Below are positions 15,681 through 23,795 of a stretch of 64,000 nucleotides of DNA, piece by piece. The DNA lies in the NCBI RefSeq assembly GCF_016134045.1, contig NZ_CP065915.1, positions 2,108,001 to 2,172,000 on the forward strand, written 5' to 3'. The notes under the pieces were generated by a model, which worked only from the letters and a program-made list of their open reading frames with translations, was not told the DNA's origin and did not search any database. The first letter of the stretch is position 1; the number at the start of each line of letters is the position of its first letter. Origin of the DNA: Pelagovum pacificum (GTDB taxonomy: Bacteria; Pseudomonadota; Alphaproteobacteria; Rhodobacterales; Rhodobacteraceae). Position numbers and translations under genes: made by a program.

Positions 15681-16373
15681 ATGTATTTTGAGACCGCGCC
15701 GGTTATGCCGAATGGCGTAGAAGCCCTCTTTGCGTCGCCACTGACGCATCCAATCACCCTACTGGCAATATTCGCGGGCTTAGTTGCGGTGTTCCTGCTG
15801 GTCTTTCGTCGACCCAAGCACTCGCTATCTCGCTCGAACGTGAGGCGGTCTGATCGCCGGCCGTCCCTGCATGTCGTGGATCGCAAGCCCAGTACCATGT
15901 CGACACGGGCTCGCTACATGGAAGCGGTAGAGCGCGCCGAGTACGTCACGAGCCCGATCATGAACAAGTCGGAATTCCGGCTGTTCCGCTCCCTGAGCGA
16001 GGTAGTCAGCGGCTTCGGCAACGGTCACCGGCTGTTCTCGCAGGTCAGCCTCTCCGAGGTGATCCGACCGAAAGGCACCGACCGCGACGCGTTCAACGCG
16101 ATCAATACCCGCTCTCTGGATTTCGCGGTCGTCGACGGGCGCGGGCATCTCGTCATCGCTATCGAGTACCAAGGCGAAGGGCACTACCAGAACGGCGCTT
16201 TCGCGCGAGATGCGATCAAGCGTGAGGTTGTCCGCAAAGCAGGAGCCGGCTGGCTGGAAATTGAGGCCGGGGAAAGCCCCGGCCGTGCCGCCGAACTGCT
16301 CCGCGCCAAACTCAGCCCTGAAGGGCCTCTACCGCAGCCTTCACATCTTCAGGGGACCCGACGTTCCGTGTAG
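15681..16373 (+). CDS. membrane-anchored DUF2726 protein
   Basis: This 230-residue protein has one N-terminal membrane segment (about residues 22-42, PITLLAIFAGLVAVFLLVF) and a cytoplasmic DUF2726 domain from about residue 85. DUF2726 is distantly related to restriction endonuclease-like folds; here the pattern LDFAVVDGRGHLVIAIEYQG with a following histidine and RDAIKREVVRKAGAG agrees with it. The usual catalytic pattern is only partly recognisable, so nuclease activity is uncertain. The gene runs opposite to the fab genes, its codon use is less GC-biased than theirs at the 5' end, and its 3' end overlaps fabD tail to tail by 62 bases, all suggesting a later insertion. Confidence 0.75.
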   Translation: MYFETAPVMPNGVEALFASPLTHPITLLAIFAGLVAVFLLVFRRPKHSLSRSNVRRSDRRPSLHVVDRKPSTMSTRARYMEAVERAEYVTSPIMNKSEFRLFRSLSEVVSGFGNGHRLFSQVSLSEVIRPKGTDRDAFNAINTRSLDFAVVDGRGHLVIAIEYQGEGHYQNGAFARDAIKREVVRKAGAGWLEIEAGESPGRAAELLRAKLSPEGPLPQPSHLQGTRRSV

Positions 16374-17250
16374 CGACCTCCCGCTCGATCCGCCGGACCA
16401 TGCCCGACAGCGCCTTACCAGCGCCGATCTCCCAGATCTCGGTGACGCCCTGGCCGGCCATCCAGGCGACGCTTTCGCGCCAGCGGACGGAGCCGGTCAC
16501 CTGTTCGACGAGCTGCGAGCGGATCACCGTCGGGTTGGTCACGGCTTGGGCCGAGACGTTGGTGACGACCGGAACCGATGGTTCGTGAATCGACACGTCG
16601 TCGAGCGCTTCGGCCATCACGCGGGCCGCGGGCTCCATCAGGGCGGAGTGGAACGGTGCCGATACCGGCAGGAGCACGGCACGCTTGGCGCCCTTTTCCT
16701 TGGCGATCGCGGTCGCGCGTTCGACAGCGGCCTTGTGCCCGGAAACGACCACCTGTCCGGGATCGTTGTCATTTGCCGCTTGGCAGACTTCGCCCTCGGC
16801 AGCTTCGGCGGCCACGGCGGTGGCGGTTTCGAAGTCGAGGCCGAGCAGCGCGGCCATCGCGCCCTCACCCACGGGGACGGCCTCCTGCATGGCACGGCCA
16901 CGCGTGCGCAGCAGTCGTGCCGTATCGGACAGCGTCAGCGCCCCGGCGGCGCACAGCGCGGAATATTCACCGAGCGAGTGTCCGGCCACGAAGGATGCGG
17001 CCGTCACCTCGACCCCTTCGGCGCGGAGCGCGGCCATCGCGGCGAGCGAGGTGGCCATCAGCGCGGGCTGGGCGTTTGCCGTCAGGGTGAGCGTTTCGAT
17101 GTCGCCCTCCCAGATCAGCGTGGAGAGCTTTTCGCCGAGCGCCGCGTCGACCTCGTCGAAGACGGCGCGGGCCTCGGGATAGGCGTCGGCCAGCGCGGCC
17201 CCCATGCCGATGGTCTGGGCCCCCTGCCCCGGAAAGACGAATGCGCGCAT
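16312..17250 (-). CDS. fabD: malonyl-CoA:ACP transacylase
   Basis: This 312-residue enzyme loads malonate from CoA onto ACP to feed fatty acid synthesis. The nucleophile is Ser92 in GHSLGEY, with the partner histidine in SAPFHSALM near residue 200 and the oxyanion motif FPGQGAQ at the N-terminus. The ATG at 17248-17250 has GGGAGGT upstream, and the longer frame is not needed. Its last 62 bases overlap the DUF2726 gene on the other strand. Confidence 0.96.
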   Translation of the reverse strand: MRAFVFPGQGAQTIGMGAALADAYPEARAVFDEVDAALGEKLSTLIWEGDIETLTLTANAQPALMATSLAAMAALRAEGVEVTAASFVAGHSLGEYSALCAAGALTLSDTARLLRTRGRAMQEAVPVGEGAMAALLGLDFETATAVAAEAAEGEVCQAANDNDPGQVVVSGHKAAVERATAIAKEKGAKRAVLLPVSAPFHSALMEPAARVMAEALDDVSIHEPSVPVVTNVSAQAVTNPTVIRSQLVEQVTGSVRWRESVAWMAGQGVTEIWEIGAGKALSGMVRRIEREVATRNVGSPEDVKAAVEALQG

Positions 17251-17328
17251 CTCGGCGACCTCCCTTTGAACGGTTCGGTCCCCGATAGCGTGCAAGTCAG
17301 TCGGGCACAACAAAGCGCCCGTGCGCGA

Positions 17329-17919
17329 TCAGCCCATCAGGTCGGCGCCGAGCCGGTCACGCAGCGCGACGAGCGCCGCCTCCTGCCCCGCCGCGACGGG
17401 AAGAGTCTGGGCGGTGTTGCGATACCGCAGGACCAGCCGGGCATGACCGGCGCGCATCTGCGTGCGGTCGAGGTGGACGCCGCCAATCTCGTCGAAATCG
17501 TAGCGCGCGACGAGGCGGGCCTGCCCGGCGCGACAGCGCACGACCTCGCGCACCTCGCGCTGGCGGCGGTCGACCTGAAGCTCGGGGCGGCTGCCCCGGC
17601 TGGCGAACCAGAACAGCAGCGCCGATAGACCGACCAGCAGGCCAGAGGCGCCGAGCCGTTCGGACATGGTCGCGATGCCGGGCGCGAGGTCGGGCAGCAG
17701 CCAGATCGCCAGCGCGCCGAGCGCGGCCCCGAGGCCCAGGAACCACGACATGCCTTGCGCGATCATCACGCCGACGGGCGCGACGTTGCCCGCGCGGATG
17801 ACGTAGCCCCAGTAAGTCTCGTCCAGTTCAAAGGCCGCGGGCGGCGCTTCCGCGAGGGACAGGGGAGCGGCGGCCGTCGCCGGGGAACCGGACTTGCGTC
17901 GTGCGAGGGTAAGAGACAT
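17329..17919 (-). CDS. hypothetical protein with two membrane segments
   Basis: I do not recognise this 196-residue protein. Two hydrophobic segments (about residues 47-75 and 88-107) follow an alanine-rich, probably disordered N-terminus. The last 85 residues are soluble and rich in arginine (SRPELQVDRRQREVREVVRCR), with a beta-rich look resembling small PH-like domains of membrane proteins, but this is only an impression. It lies upstream of fabD with a 78-base gap, on the same strand, and divergent from the rpsF operon. Confidence 0.6.
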   Translation of the reverse strand: MSLTLARRKSGSPATAAAPLSLAEAPPAAFELDETYWGYVIRAGNVAPVGVMIAQGMSWFLGLGAALGALAIWLLPDLAPGIATMSERLGASGLLVGLSALLFWFASRGSRPELQVDRRQREVREVVRCRAGQARLVARYDFDEIGGVHLDRTQMRAGHARLVLRYRNTAQTLPVAAGQEAALVALRDRLGADLMG

Positions 17920-18040
17920 GAGGTCCGCCTGTTCTTGTTCGTTCGGTCTTCGCCAATCGGTCTAGCCCCGGATCAGGGCACCAACTTGGCGCGAACCGGG
18001 CGCATGCGGCACAACTTCCCGGCGTTGTCCCGCTTCTGTC

Positions 18041-18068
18041 TTGCGTCAGGCGACAGAGCGTCTATAAG
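18041..18068 (+). promoter_or_regulatory. promoter of the rpsF-rpsR-rplI operon
   Basis: TTGCGT (18041-18046) and TATAAG (18063-18068) are 16 bases apart, about 110 bases before rpsF. The leader that follows is long enough for an S6:S18 type autoregulatory structure, as known in many bacteria, but I could not identify that motif with confidence. Confidence 0.5.
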
Positions 18069-18177
18069 GCCGCTTCTTTCCGCGATACGTCATGAACCGC
18101 GCAGTCTCTCGTGGGTCGGGTGCGGAAAGAGCGAAAACGCCCGCCCTTTGAAATGCGCCGCTTATAGGGAAACCCGC

Positions 18178-18534
18178 ATGCCGCTTTACGAGCATGTCTT
18201 CATTGCGCGACAGGATCTGTCGAACACGCAAGCCGAAGGTCTGATCGAACACTTCTCGCAGGTCCTCACCGACAACGAAGGAAAGGTCGTCGAGACCGAG
18301 TACTGGGGTGTCAAGACGATGGCCTACAAGATCAACAAGAACCGCAAGGGCCACTATGCCTTCCTGCGCACCGACGCGCCCGCGTCCGCTGTCCAGGAAA
18401 TGGAGCGCCTGATGCGCCTCCACGACGACGTGATGCGTGTGATGACCATCAAGGTCGATGAGCACGAAGAAGGCCCGTCGGTTCAGATGCAGAAGCGCGA
18501 AGAACGCGGCGACCGCCGCCGTGAGCGCAACTGA
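18178..18534 (+). CDS. rpsF: 30S ribosomal protein S6
   Basis: This 118-residue protein is S6 of the small subunit platform, where it pairs with S18. It begins MPLYEHVFIARQDLSN and contains EYWGVKTMAYKINKNRKGHY, the standard S6 core, with a charged arginine/glutamate-rich tail (KREERGDRRRERN) common in alphaproteobacteria. The in-frame open region extends far upstream, but the family N-terminus fixes the ATG at 18178-18180. It is first in the operon with rpsR and rplI. Confidence 0.97.
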   Translation: MPLYEHVFIARQDLSNTQAEGLIEHFSQVLTDNEGKVVETEYWGVKTMAYKINKNRKGHYAFLRTDAPASAVQEMERLMRLHDDVMRVMTIKVDEHEEGPSVQMQKREERGDRRRERN

Positions 18535-18561
18535 GATCGCGTGAAGAGAGGATCCTAAGAC

Positions 18562-18789
18562 ATGGCAGCCAAACCGTTTTTCCGCCGTCGCAAGACCGAT
18601 CCGTTCGAGGGCGAGAACGCCCCGAAGATCGACTACAAAGACACCCGCACCCTGCAGCGCTACATCTCCGAGCGCGGCAAGATCGTGCCCTCCCGCATCA
18701 CCGCGGTCGGCGCCAAGAACCAGCGCAAGCTCGCCAAGGCGATCAAGCGCGCCCGGTTCCTGGCCCTTCTGCCCTATGCCGTGAAGTGA
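18562..18789 (+). CDS. rpsR: 30S ribosomal protein S18
   Basis: This 75-residue protein is S18, which binds S6 and 16S rRNA on the platform. Typical segments are [39 protein letters not shown] (shown in parts here) and [15 protein letters not shown]. It starts 27 bases after rpsF and lacks the zinc-binding cysteines found in some S18 proteins. Confidence 0.97.
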   Translation: MAAKPFFRRRKTDPFEGENAPKIDYKDTRTLQRYISERGKIVPSRITAVGAKNQRKLAKAIKRARFLALLPYAVK

Positions 18790-18799
18790 GGTAACTCCG

Positions 18800-19432
18800 A
18801 TGGAAGTCATCCTTCTGGAACGCGTCGCCAAACTTGGCCAGATGGGCGAGATCGTCTCGGTCAAGGAAGGTTACGCCCGTAATTTCCTGCTCCCGCAGCG
18901 CAAGGCGCTTCGTGCCAACGACGCCAACAAGGCCCGGTTCGAGAACGACAAGGCCCAGCTCGAGGCGCACAACCTCGAGACCCGCAAGGAAGCCGAGTCG
19001 CTCTCCGAGAAGCTCGACGGCGAGACCTTCGTCGTGATTCGCTCCGCCTCCGACGGCGGTGCGCTCTACGGCTCCGTTTCGACCCGTGACGCCGCCGACG
19101 CCGCCTCCGAGGCCGGGTTCACCGTCGACCGCAAGCAGGTCGCGCTGTCCGCCCCGATCAAGGAGCTGGGTCTGCACACCGTCACCGTGTACCTCCACCC
19201 CGAGGTCGAGGCCACGATCACCCTGAACGTCGCCCGCTCGCCCGAAGAGGCCGAGCTGCAGGCACAGGGCAAGTCGATCCAGGACCTCGCCGCGGAAGAG
19301 GAAGCCGCAGCCGAGTTCGAGATCCAGGAACTGTTCGACGATGTCGGCGGTGCTGCGCTCGACGACGACGACCTCGACCCGCGCGGCCCCGCGCCGGAAG
19401 AGGACCAGTCCGACGAGCCGATCGAAGACTGA
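18800..19432 (+). CDS. rplI: 50S ribosomal protein L9
   Basis: This 210-residue protein is L9, which binds 23S rRNA near the L1 stalk. The N-terminal domain [22 protein letters not shown] and [10 protein letters not shown] are diagnostic, followed by the long connecting helix and the C-terminal domain. It is about 60 residues longer than E. coli L9, owing to an acidic C-terminal tail ([20 protein letters not shown]) that is common in Rhodobacteraceae. It starts 10 bases after rpsR and is followed by a strong terminator. Confidence 0.96.
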   Translation: MEVILLERVAKLGQMGEIVSVKEGYARNFLLPQRKALRANDANKARFENDKAQLEAHNLETRKEAESLSEKLDGETFVVIRSASDGGALYGSVSTRDAADAASEAGFTVDRKQVALSAPIKELGLHTVTVYLHPEVEATITLNVARSPEEAELQAQGKSIQDLAAEEEAAAEFEIQELFDDVGGAALDDDDLDPRGPAPEEDQSDEPIED

Positions 19433-19476
19433 TCCGACGATCCGCCGCGCCACAGCCGGCGCGTCGCAATTTTCGC

Positions 19477-19504
19477 AAAGGGCCGTCCTTCGGGGCGGCC
19501 CTTT
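19477..19504 (+). terminator. rho-independent terminator after rplI
   Basis: A 12-bp stem (19477-19488 with 19493-19504, one G-U pair in the RNA) closes a TTCG tetraloop, with AAAGGGCC on the left arm and GGCCCTTT on the right arm. The T run is provided by the end of the stem and the following TTTCGCGTT. It lies 45 bases after the rplI stop. Confidence 0.85.
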
Positions 19505-19571
19505 CGCGTTATGCGTGTGGCGCAAACAAGCACTTGTTGACGACTCAACCCCGCCACTCTCTCCTCTAAAT

Positions 19572-20735
19572 ATGAACACGATTTCGCCCTTTTCTGCGGG
19601 GGCCCCTGCAGGGGTTGTCACCGCCCGGATGATCCGCCCTGACACGGGGGGGACATGGGCCGAACCGTTCCTCGACCAGTGGCGGGACCTGTCAGACAAC
19701 GCATTGGAACCGAACGCTTTTTACGCGCCGGAGATGCTGCTTCCGTCGCTGCGCCACCTGCTTGGAGATCACGACGTTCGCATCTTTACGTTGTGGTCCG
19801 AAATCAACGGCAACTCAAGGCTGCGCGGACTGGCGCCGGTCGCGCCGGAATCGACGCTCGGCAAAGCGCCGATGCCAAATATCAGCACTTGGCAACACAT
19901 GCACGGTTTCCTTGGAACGCCGCTTATTGTCCCGGGCTGGGAAACTCCATTCTGGTCACACTTCTGTGAAACCATTGCGGACACCTGGTGGGGCGGTTTG
20001 CTCCGGATCCGGCGCACGGATGCGAACGGTCCGTCGGCCGCGGCGCTGCGTGCGCTCTGCGTCGCGCACGACATTCCCGTGCGGGAGGTCAGCCGGCAGG
20101 AGCGCGCGTTCCTCACCGTCCCCGCCGATCCGGCAGCCTACCTCGCCGAGCAGATGCGCGGCAAGAAACGCAAGGAGCTGCGCCGCCAGCGGCGGCGGCT
20201 CGAGGAAACCGGGAACCTGACGCTCGAGATCGTGCGCTCCGGCGCGGCCGAGGTCGACCGCTTCATCGCGGACTTCCACTCCCTCGAAGGCGGCGGCTGG
20301 AAGGGTGAGAGCGGCACCGCGATCGCACAGTCCGATGCGGAGTCCGGCTTCTTCGAAGGCGCGATCCGCGATGCGGCGGAGGCGGGTCACCTGCTCGGCC
20401 TCGTGCACCGGCTGGACGACCGCCCGGTCGCGATCCTCGTGAACCTGCTGGCCGCCGACGGCTGCTTCTCGTTCAAGACAGCCTATGACGAGGCGCTGTC
20501 GGCCTATTCCCCCGGTGTCCAGATCCAGATCGACAACATGACCGTGCTGGCGGACGCCGGCATCCGCTGGTCCGACAGCTGCGCGGCCAAGGACCACCCG
20601 ATGATCAACTCGGTCTGGGGCGAACGCCGCACGATCGCGGACCTGGTCGTCGCCCAACCCGGCACATTGAGACGGGGCCTCTTCACGGCCCTTGGTGCCG
20701 GCGAAACCATTTACAGGAGGTTGAGAAACAGATGA
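19572..20735 (+). CDS. GNAT family acyltransferase (BioF2/CelD-like)
   Basis: This 387-residue protein looks like a double-GNAT enzyme of the BioF2/FemAB-like acetyltransferase_6 type. Supporting signs are the basic helix MRGKKRKELRRQRRRLEETGN before the second GNAT half, LLGLVHRLDDRPVAILVNLL, and the FSFKTAYDEALSAYSPGVQI(QID) segment that in this family binds the donor. Substrates range from aminoacyl groups to polysaccharides or lipids, so none can be assigned. The ATG at 19572 is chosen for lack of any family-like sequence further upstream. Its stop overlaps the next gene by 4 bases (ATGA), so the two are made together. Confidence 0.72.
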   Translation: MNTISPFSAGAPAGVVTARMIRPDTGGTWAEPFLDQWRDLSDNALEPNAFYAPEMLLPSLRHLLGDHDVRIFTLWSEINGNSRLRGLAPVAPESTLGKAPMPNISTWQHMHGFLGTPLIVPGWETPFWSHFCETIADTWWGGLLRIRRTDANGPSAAALRALCVAHDIPVREVSRQERAFLTVPADPAAYLAEQMRGKKRKELRRQRRRLEETGNLTLEIVRSGAAEVDRFIADFHSLEGGGWKGESGTAIAQSDAESGFFEGAIRDAAEAGHLLGLVHRLDDRPVAILVNLLAADGCFSFKTAYDEALSAYSPGVQIQIDNMTVLADAGIRWSDSCAAKDHPMINSVWGERRTIADLVVAQPGTLRRGLFTALGAGETIYRRLRNR

Positions 20736-21589
20736 ACGAGACCGTCAAGATCGCGGCCTGCTGGCCCGAGGCCAGCCGCAACGACCTGCGCGCCGCCTAC
20801 CCGAACCGCCACCAGAAGCTCAGCCATACGCTCGACAAGCATCCGCTGCTGGAGCTCGAGAGCCTCGCCCGGCTGGCCGAGTCGATGTCCGACAAGATGG
20901 TGGAATACAACAAGGGCGCGCTGCCCATCGGCATCAAGGCCGAGGACGTGCCCGAGAACGGCCTGTCCATCGGCGAGACGATCCGCCGGATCGACGAGGT
21001 CGGCAGCTGGGCTGTGCTCAAGCACATCGAACAGGACCCGGCCTACAAGGACCTGCTCGACAGCCTGCTGGGAGAACTGAAGGATGTGGTCGAGGGCGCG
21101 ACCGGCCCGATGAAGAAGCCCGAGGGCTATATCTTCATCTCCTCGCCCGACGCGGTGACGCCGTTTCACTTCGATCCCGAGCACAACATCCTGATGCAGC
21201 TGCGTGGCGACAAGGTGTTCCACGTCTTTCCCGCCGGCGACGATCGCTTCGCCGCCCACGAGGAGCACGAGCGCTACCACGGTGGCGGTCACCGCAATCT
21301 GCCGTGGCAGGACAGTTTCTCGGACGAGGGCGAGGCGGTTCACCTCACGCCCGGCGATGCGATCTACGTGCCCGTCATGGCGCCGCACTTCGTCAAAAAC
21401 GGCAGCGCGCCGAGCGTGTCGCTGTCGATCACCTGGCGCTCGCGCTGGAGCATGGACGAGGCGAACGCCTACGCCTTCAACAAGCGGCTGCGGGGGCTTG
21501 GCCTGTCGCCGACACCGCCGGCGCGCTTCCCCGAGCAGAACCGTGCCCGGTCGATCGGCGAGCGGGTGTTCCGCAAGATCGGCAAGTGA
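20732..21589 (+). CDS. JmjC/cupin-like putative 2-oxoglutarate dioxygenase
   Basis: This 285-residue protein has a C-terminal cupin-like fold of the JmjC hydroxylase type. The iron-binding triad can be seen as His146-x-Asp148 in PFHFDPEHN and His219 in APHFVKNG, with GDAIYVP and SVSLSITWRSRW around the distal strand. The N-terminal 120 residues are helical. Relatives are often labelled transcriptional regulators in Roseobacter genomes, but no DNA-binding motif is visible. Translation is coupled to the GNAT gene, which suggests that one modifies what the other makes; the substrate is unknown. Confidence 0.72.
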   Translation: MNETVKIAACWPEASRNDLRAAYPNRHQKLSHTLDKHPLLELESLARLAESMSDKMVEYNKGALPIGIKAEDVPENGLSIGETIRRIDEVGSWAVLKHIEQDPAYKDLLDSLLGELKDVVEGATGPMKKPEGYIFISSPDAVTPFHFDPEHNILMQLRGDKVFHVFPAGDDRFAAHEEHERYHGGGHRNLPWQDSFSDEGEAVHLTPGDAIYVPVMAPHFVKNGSAPSVSLSITWRSRWSMDEANAYAFNKRLRGLGLSPTPPARFPEQNRARSIGERVFRKIGK

Positions 21590-21796
21590 GGAGCCGGGCG
21601 GCGAGGCGCCACGCGCCTTTCCGCCCCGGACCCGGCCGCGAGCCTCTGTCCCACTGCCTCGATAAGCGGCAAGCTCCCGCCGCGCCGTTGCGTCAAGTCG
21701 CCCCGCGCTTTGCGTTTCGCGGGGTCTGCTGCAATCCTGCTGTCACAAGGCACGCGTAAAGCCGGGCCGAGACAACAGGATGACAGGGAGCATCGC

Positions 21797-23761
21797 ATGA
21801 CCTTCACCATTTCGCGCCGGGGGTTCCTCGCCGGCACCGCGGGCGCCAGCCTCGTCGCACTCCACCCCTACTCCGCCCGCGCGCAAGCGGGTCAGGCGCA
21901 CCTGCGGATCATGGAGACGACGGACATCCACGTTCACGTCTGGCCCTATGACTACTACGCCGACACGCCCGTCGACACCGTCGGCCTCTCGCGCACGGCC
22001 TCGATCATCCAGTCGATCCGGGACGAGAGCACGAACTCCATCCTGCTCGACAACGGCGACTTCCTGCAGGGCAACCCGATGGGCGACTACATGGCCTACG
22101 AGAAGGGCATGCAGGACGGCGACATCCACCCCGTCATCGCCGCGATGAACGAGCTCGGCTATGAGGCGATGACGCTCGGCAACCACGAGTTCAACTACGG
22201 GCTCGACTTCCTGCAGAAGGCGCTCGCCGGCGCGGGCTTCCCGGTCGTCTGCTGCAACGTGACGACGACGCAGGGCGACAGCATCACAGAGGACGAGACG
22301 CTGGTCCCGCCCTATACGATCATCGAGCGCGAGATCACGGACGGCGCGGGCGACACCCACCCGATCCGGATCGGCCTGATCGGCTTCGTGCCGCCCCAGA
22401 TCATGCAGTGGGACCGCGGTCACCTGATGGGCAACGTCGACGTGCGCGACATCGTCGCCGCTGCCGAGGCCTACGTGCCGAAGATGAAGGAGGAAGGCGC
22501 CGACATCGTCATCGCGCTCGCCCACTCCGGCATCGGCGGCGCCGAGGCGACCGAGATGATGGAGAACGCGGCCATCCCGCTCGGCGGGGTCGAGGGGATC
22601 GACGCGATCCTCTCCGGCCACAGCCACCTCGTCTTCCCGGGGCCCGATTACGAGGGCTGGGACGGCGTCGATGTCGAGGCCGGCACGATCGGCGGCAAGC
22701 CTGGCGTCATGGCCGGTTTCTGGGGCTCCCACATGGGCCTCATCGACCTGATGCTCGAGCATGACGGCGAGCGCTGGTCGGTCGCCTCCGCCGAGACGGA
22801 AGCCCGCCCGATCAGCCAGCGCGAGGAGGATCGCTCCATCACGGCACTGGTCGAGGATTACGAGCCGGTGCTCGAGGTGACCGAGGAAGACCACGAGGCG
22901 ACGCTCGAGTACGTGCGCCGCGCCGTGGGCGAGACGGCGGCGCCGCTCTACTCCTACTTCGCGCTCGTCGCCGACGATCCGTCAGTGCAAATCGTCTCGA
23001 ACGCGCAGACCTGGTACATCGAGCAGATGATGCAGGGCACCGAGTTCGAGGGGCTGCCGATCCTCTCCGCGGCCGCGCCGTTCAAGGCCGGTGGCCGGGG
23101 TGGTCCGGAATATTACACCGACGTCCCCGTCGGGCCGGTGGCGATCAAGAACGTGGCGGACCTCTACCTCTACCCGAACACGGTGCGCGCGGTGAAGATT
23201 GACGGGGCGACGGTTCGCGAGTGGCTTGAACGCTCCGCCGGCATGTTCAACCAGATCGAGCCGGGGGCCGAGGACGCCACTCTGCTGAACCCCGATTTCC
23301 CGTCCTACAATTTCGACGTGATCGATGGGGTGACCTACGAGATCGACCTCTCCGAGCCGTCGAAATACGACAGCGAGGGCGAAGAGGTGAATCCGGACGC
23401 CAACCGCATCAAGAACCTGATGTTCCAGGGTGAGCCGATCGACGACGCGCAGGAGTTCGTGGTCGCCACGAACAACTACCGCGCCTCGGGCGGCGGGTCC
23501 TTCCCCGGCGCCGACGGGTCCACCATCATCTTCGAGGGGCCGGACACCAACCGCGACGTGATCGTGCGCTACATCGTCGAGCAGGGCACCATCGACCCGA
23601 AGGCCGACGCCAACTGGACCTTCGCACCGATGGAGGACACCTCGGTGATCTTCGAAACCGGCCCGGCCGGCGCGCAATACGCAGAGTCCGTCGAAGGGGT
23701 CGAGATCGAGCCCGCCGGCGACAGCGACACGGGCTTCGCCCTGTTCCGCATCACGCTCTGA
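21797..23761 (+). CDS. cpdB: Tat-exported 2',3'-cyclic-nucleotide phosphodiesterase/5'-nucleotidase
   Basis: This 654-residue periplasmic enzyme hydrolyses 2',3'-cyclic nucleotides and nucleotide monophosphates to recover phosphate and nucleosides. The N-terminus SRRGFLAGTAGASLVAL is a twin-arginine signal. The metallophosphoesterase motifs TTDIHVHV, LLDNGDFLQG, LGNHEFNYG and SGHSHLVFPG come in order, and the 5'-nucleotidase C-terminal domain starts near residue 380 with the NNYRASGGGSFPG substrate loop near 560. I chose the ATG at 21797, which gives the signal peptide directly. It is followed by a perfect palindrome. Confidence 0.9.
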   Translation: MTFTISRRGFLAGTAGASLVALHPYSARAQAGQAHLRIMETTDIHVHVWPYDYYADTPVDTVGLSRTASIIQSIRDESTNSILLDNGDFLQGNPMGDYMAYEKGMQDGDIHPVIAAMNELGYEAMTLGNHEFNYGLDFLQKALAGAGFPVVCCNVTTTQGDSITEDETLVPPYTIIEREITDGAGDTHPIRIGLIGFVPPQIMQWDRGHLMGNVDVRDIVAAAEAYVPKMKEEGADIVIALAHSGIGGAEATEMMENAAIPLGGVEGIDAILSGHSHLVFPGPDYEGWDGVDVEAGTIGGKPGVMAGFWGSHMGLIDLMLEHDGERWSVASAETEARPISQREEDRSITALVEDYEPVLEVTEEDHEATLEYVRRAVGETAAPLYSYFALVADDPSVQIVSNAQTWYIEQMMQGTEFEGLPILSAAAPFKAGGRGGPEYYTDVPVGPVAIKNVADLYLYPNTVRAVKIDGATVREWLERSAGMFNQIEPGAEDATLLNPDFPSYNFDVIDGVTYEIDLSEPSKYDSEGEEVNPDANRIKNLMFQGEPIDDAQEFVVATNNYRASGGGSFPGADGSTIIFEGPDTNRDVIVRYIVEQGTIDPKADANWTFAPMEDTSVIFETGPAGAQYAESVEGVEIEPAGDSDTGFALFRITL

Positions 23762-23768
23762 TCATCCC

Positions 23769-23795
23769 GTAGGGTGGGTTTCAAACCCACCCTAC
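23769..23795. repeat. 13-bp perfect palindrome between convergent genes
   Basis: GTAGGGTGGGTTT and AAACCCACCCTAC flank one central C, giving a near gap-free 27-base palindrome. It lies 7 bases after the cpdB stop and contains the stop codon of the methyltransferase gene on the other strand (TAG at 23792-23794). This GTAGGGTGGGTTT-type element recurs in many proteobacterial genomes as an extragenic palindrome and could end transcripts from both sides. Confidence 0.75.

Noticed and set aside
17251..17328. A possible gene between fabD and the hypothetical membrane protein
   Set aside because: Only 78 bases; it holds the fabD ribosome binding site and nothing else visible.
18069..18177. S6:S18-binding leader motif before rpsF
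   Set aside because: The region is of suitable length, but I could not find the characteristic paired elements with the CCG core with confidence.
21590..21796. Inverted GC-rich segments after the JmjC-like gene as a terminator
   Set aside because: The best pairing (GGGCGG...CCGCCC type) has several mismatches and no T run, so it was not listed as a feature.
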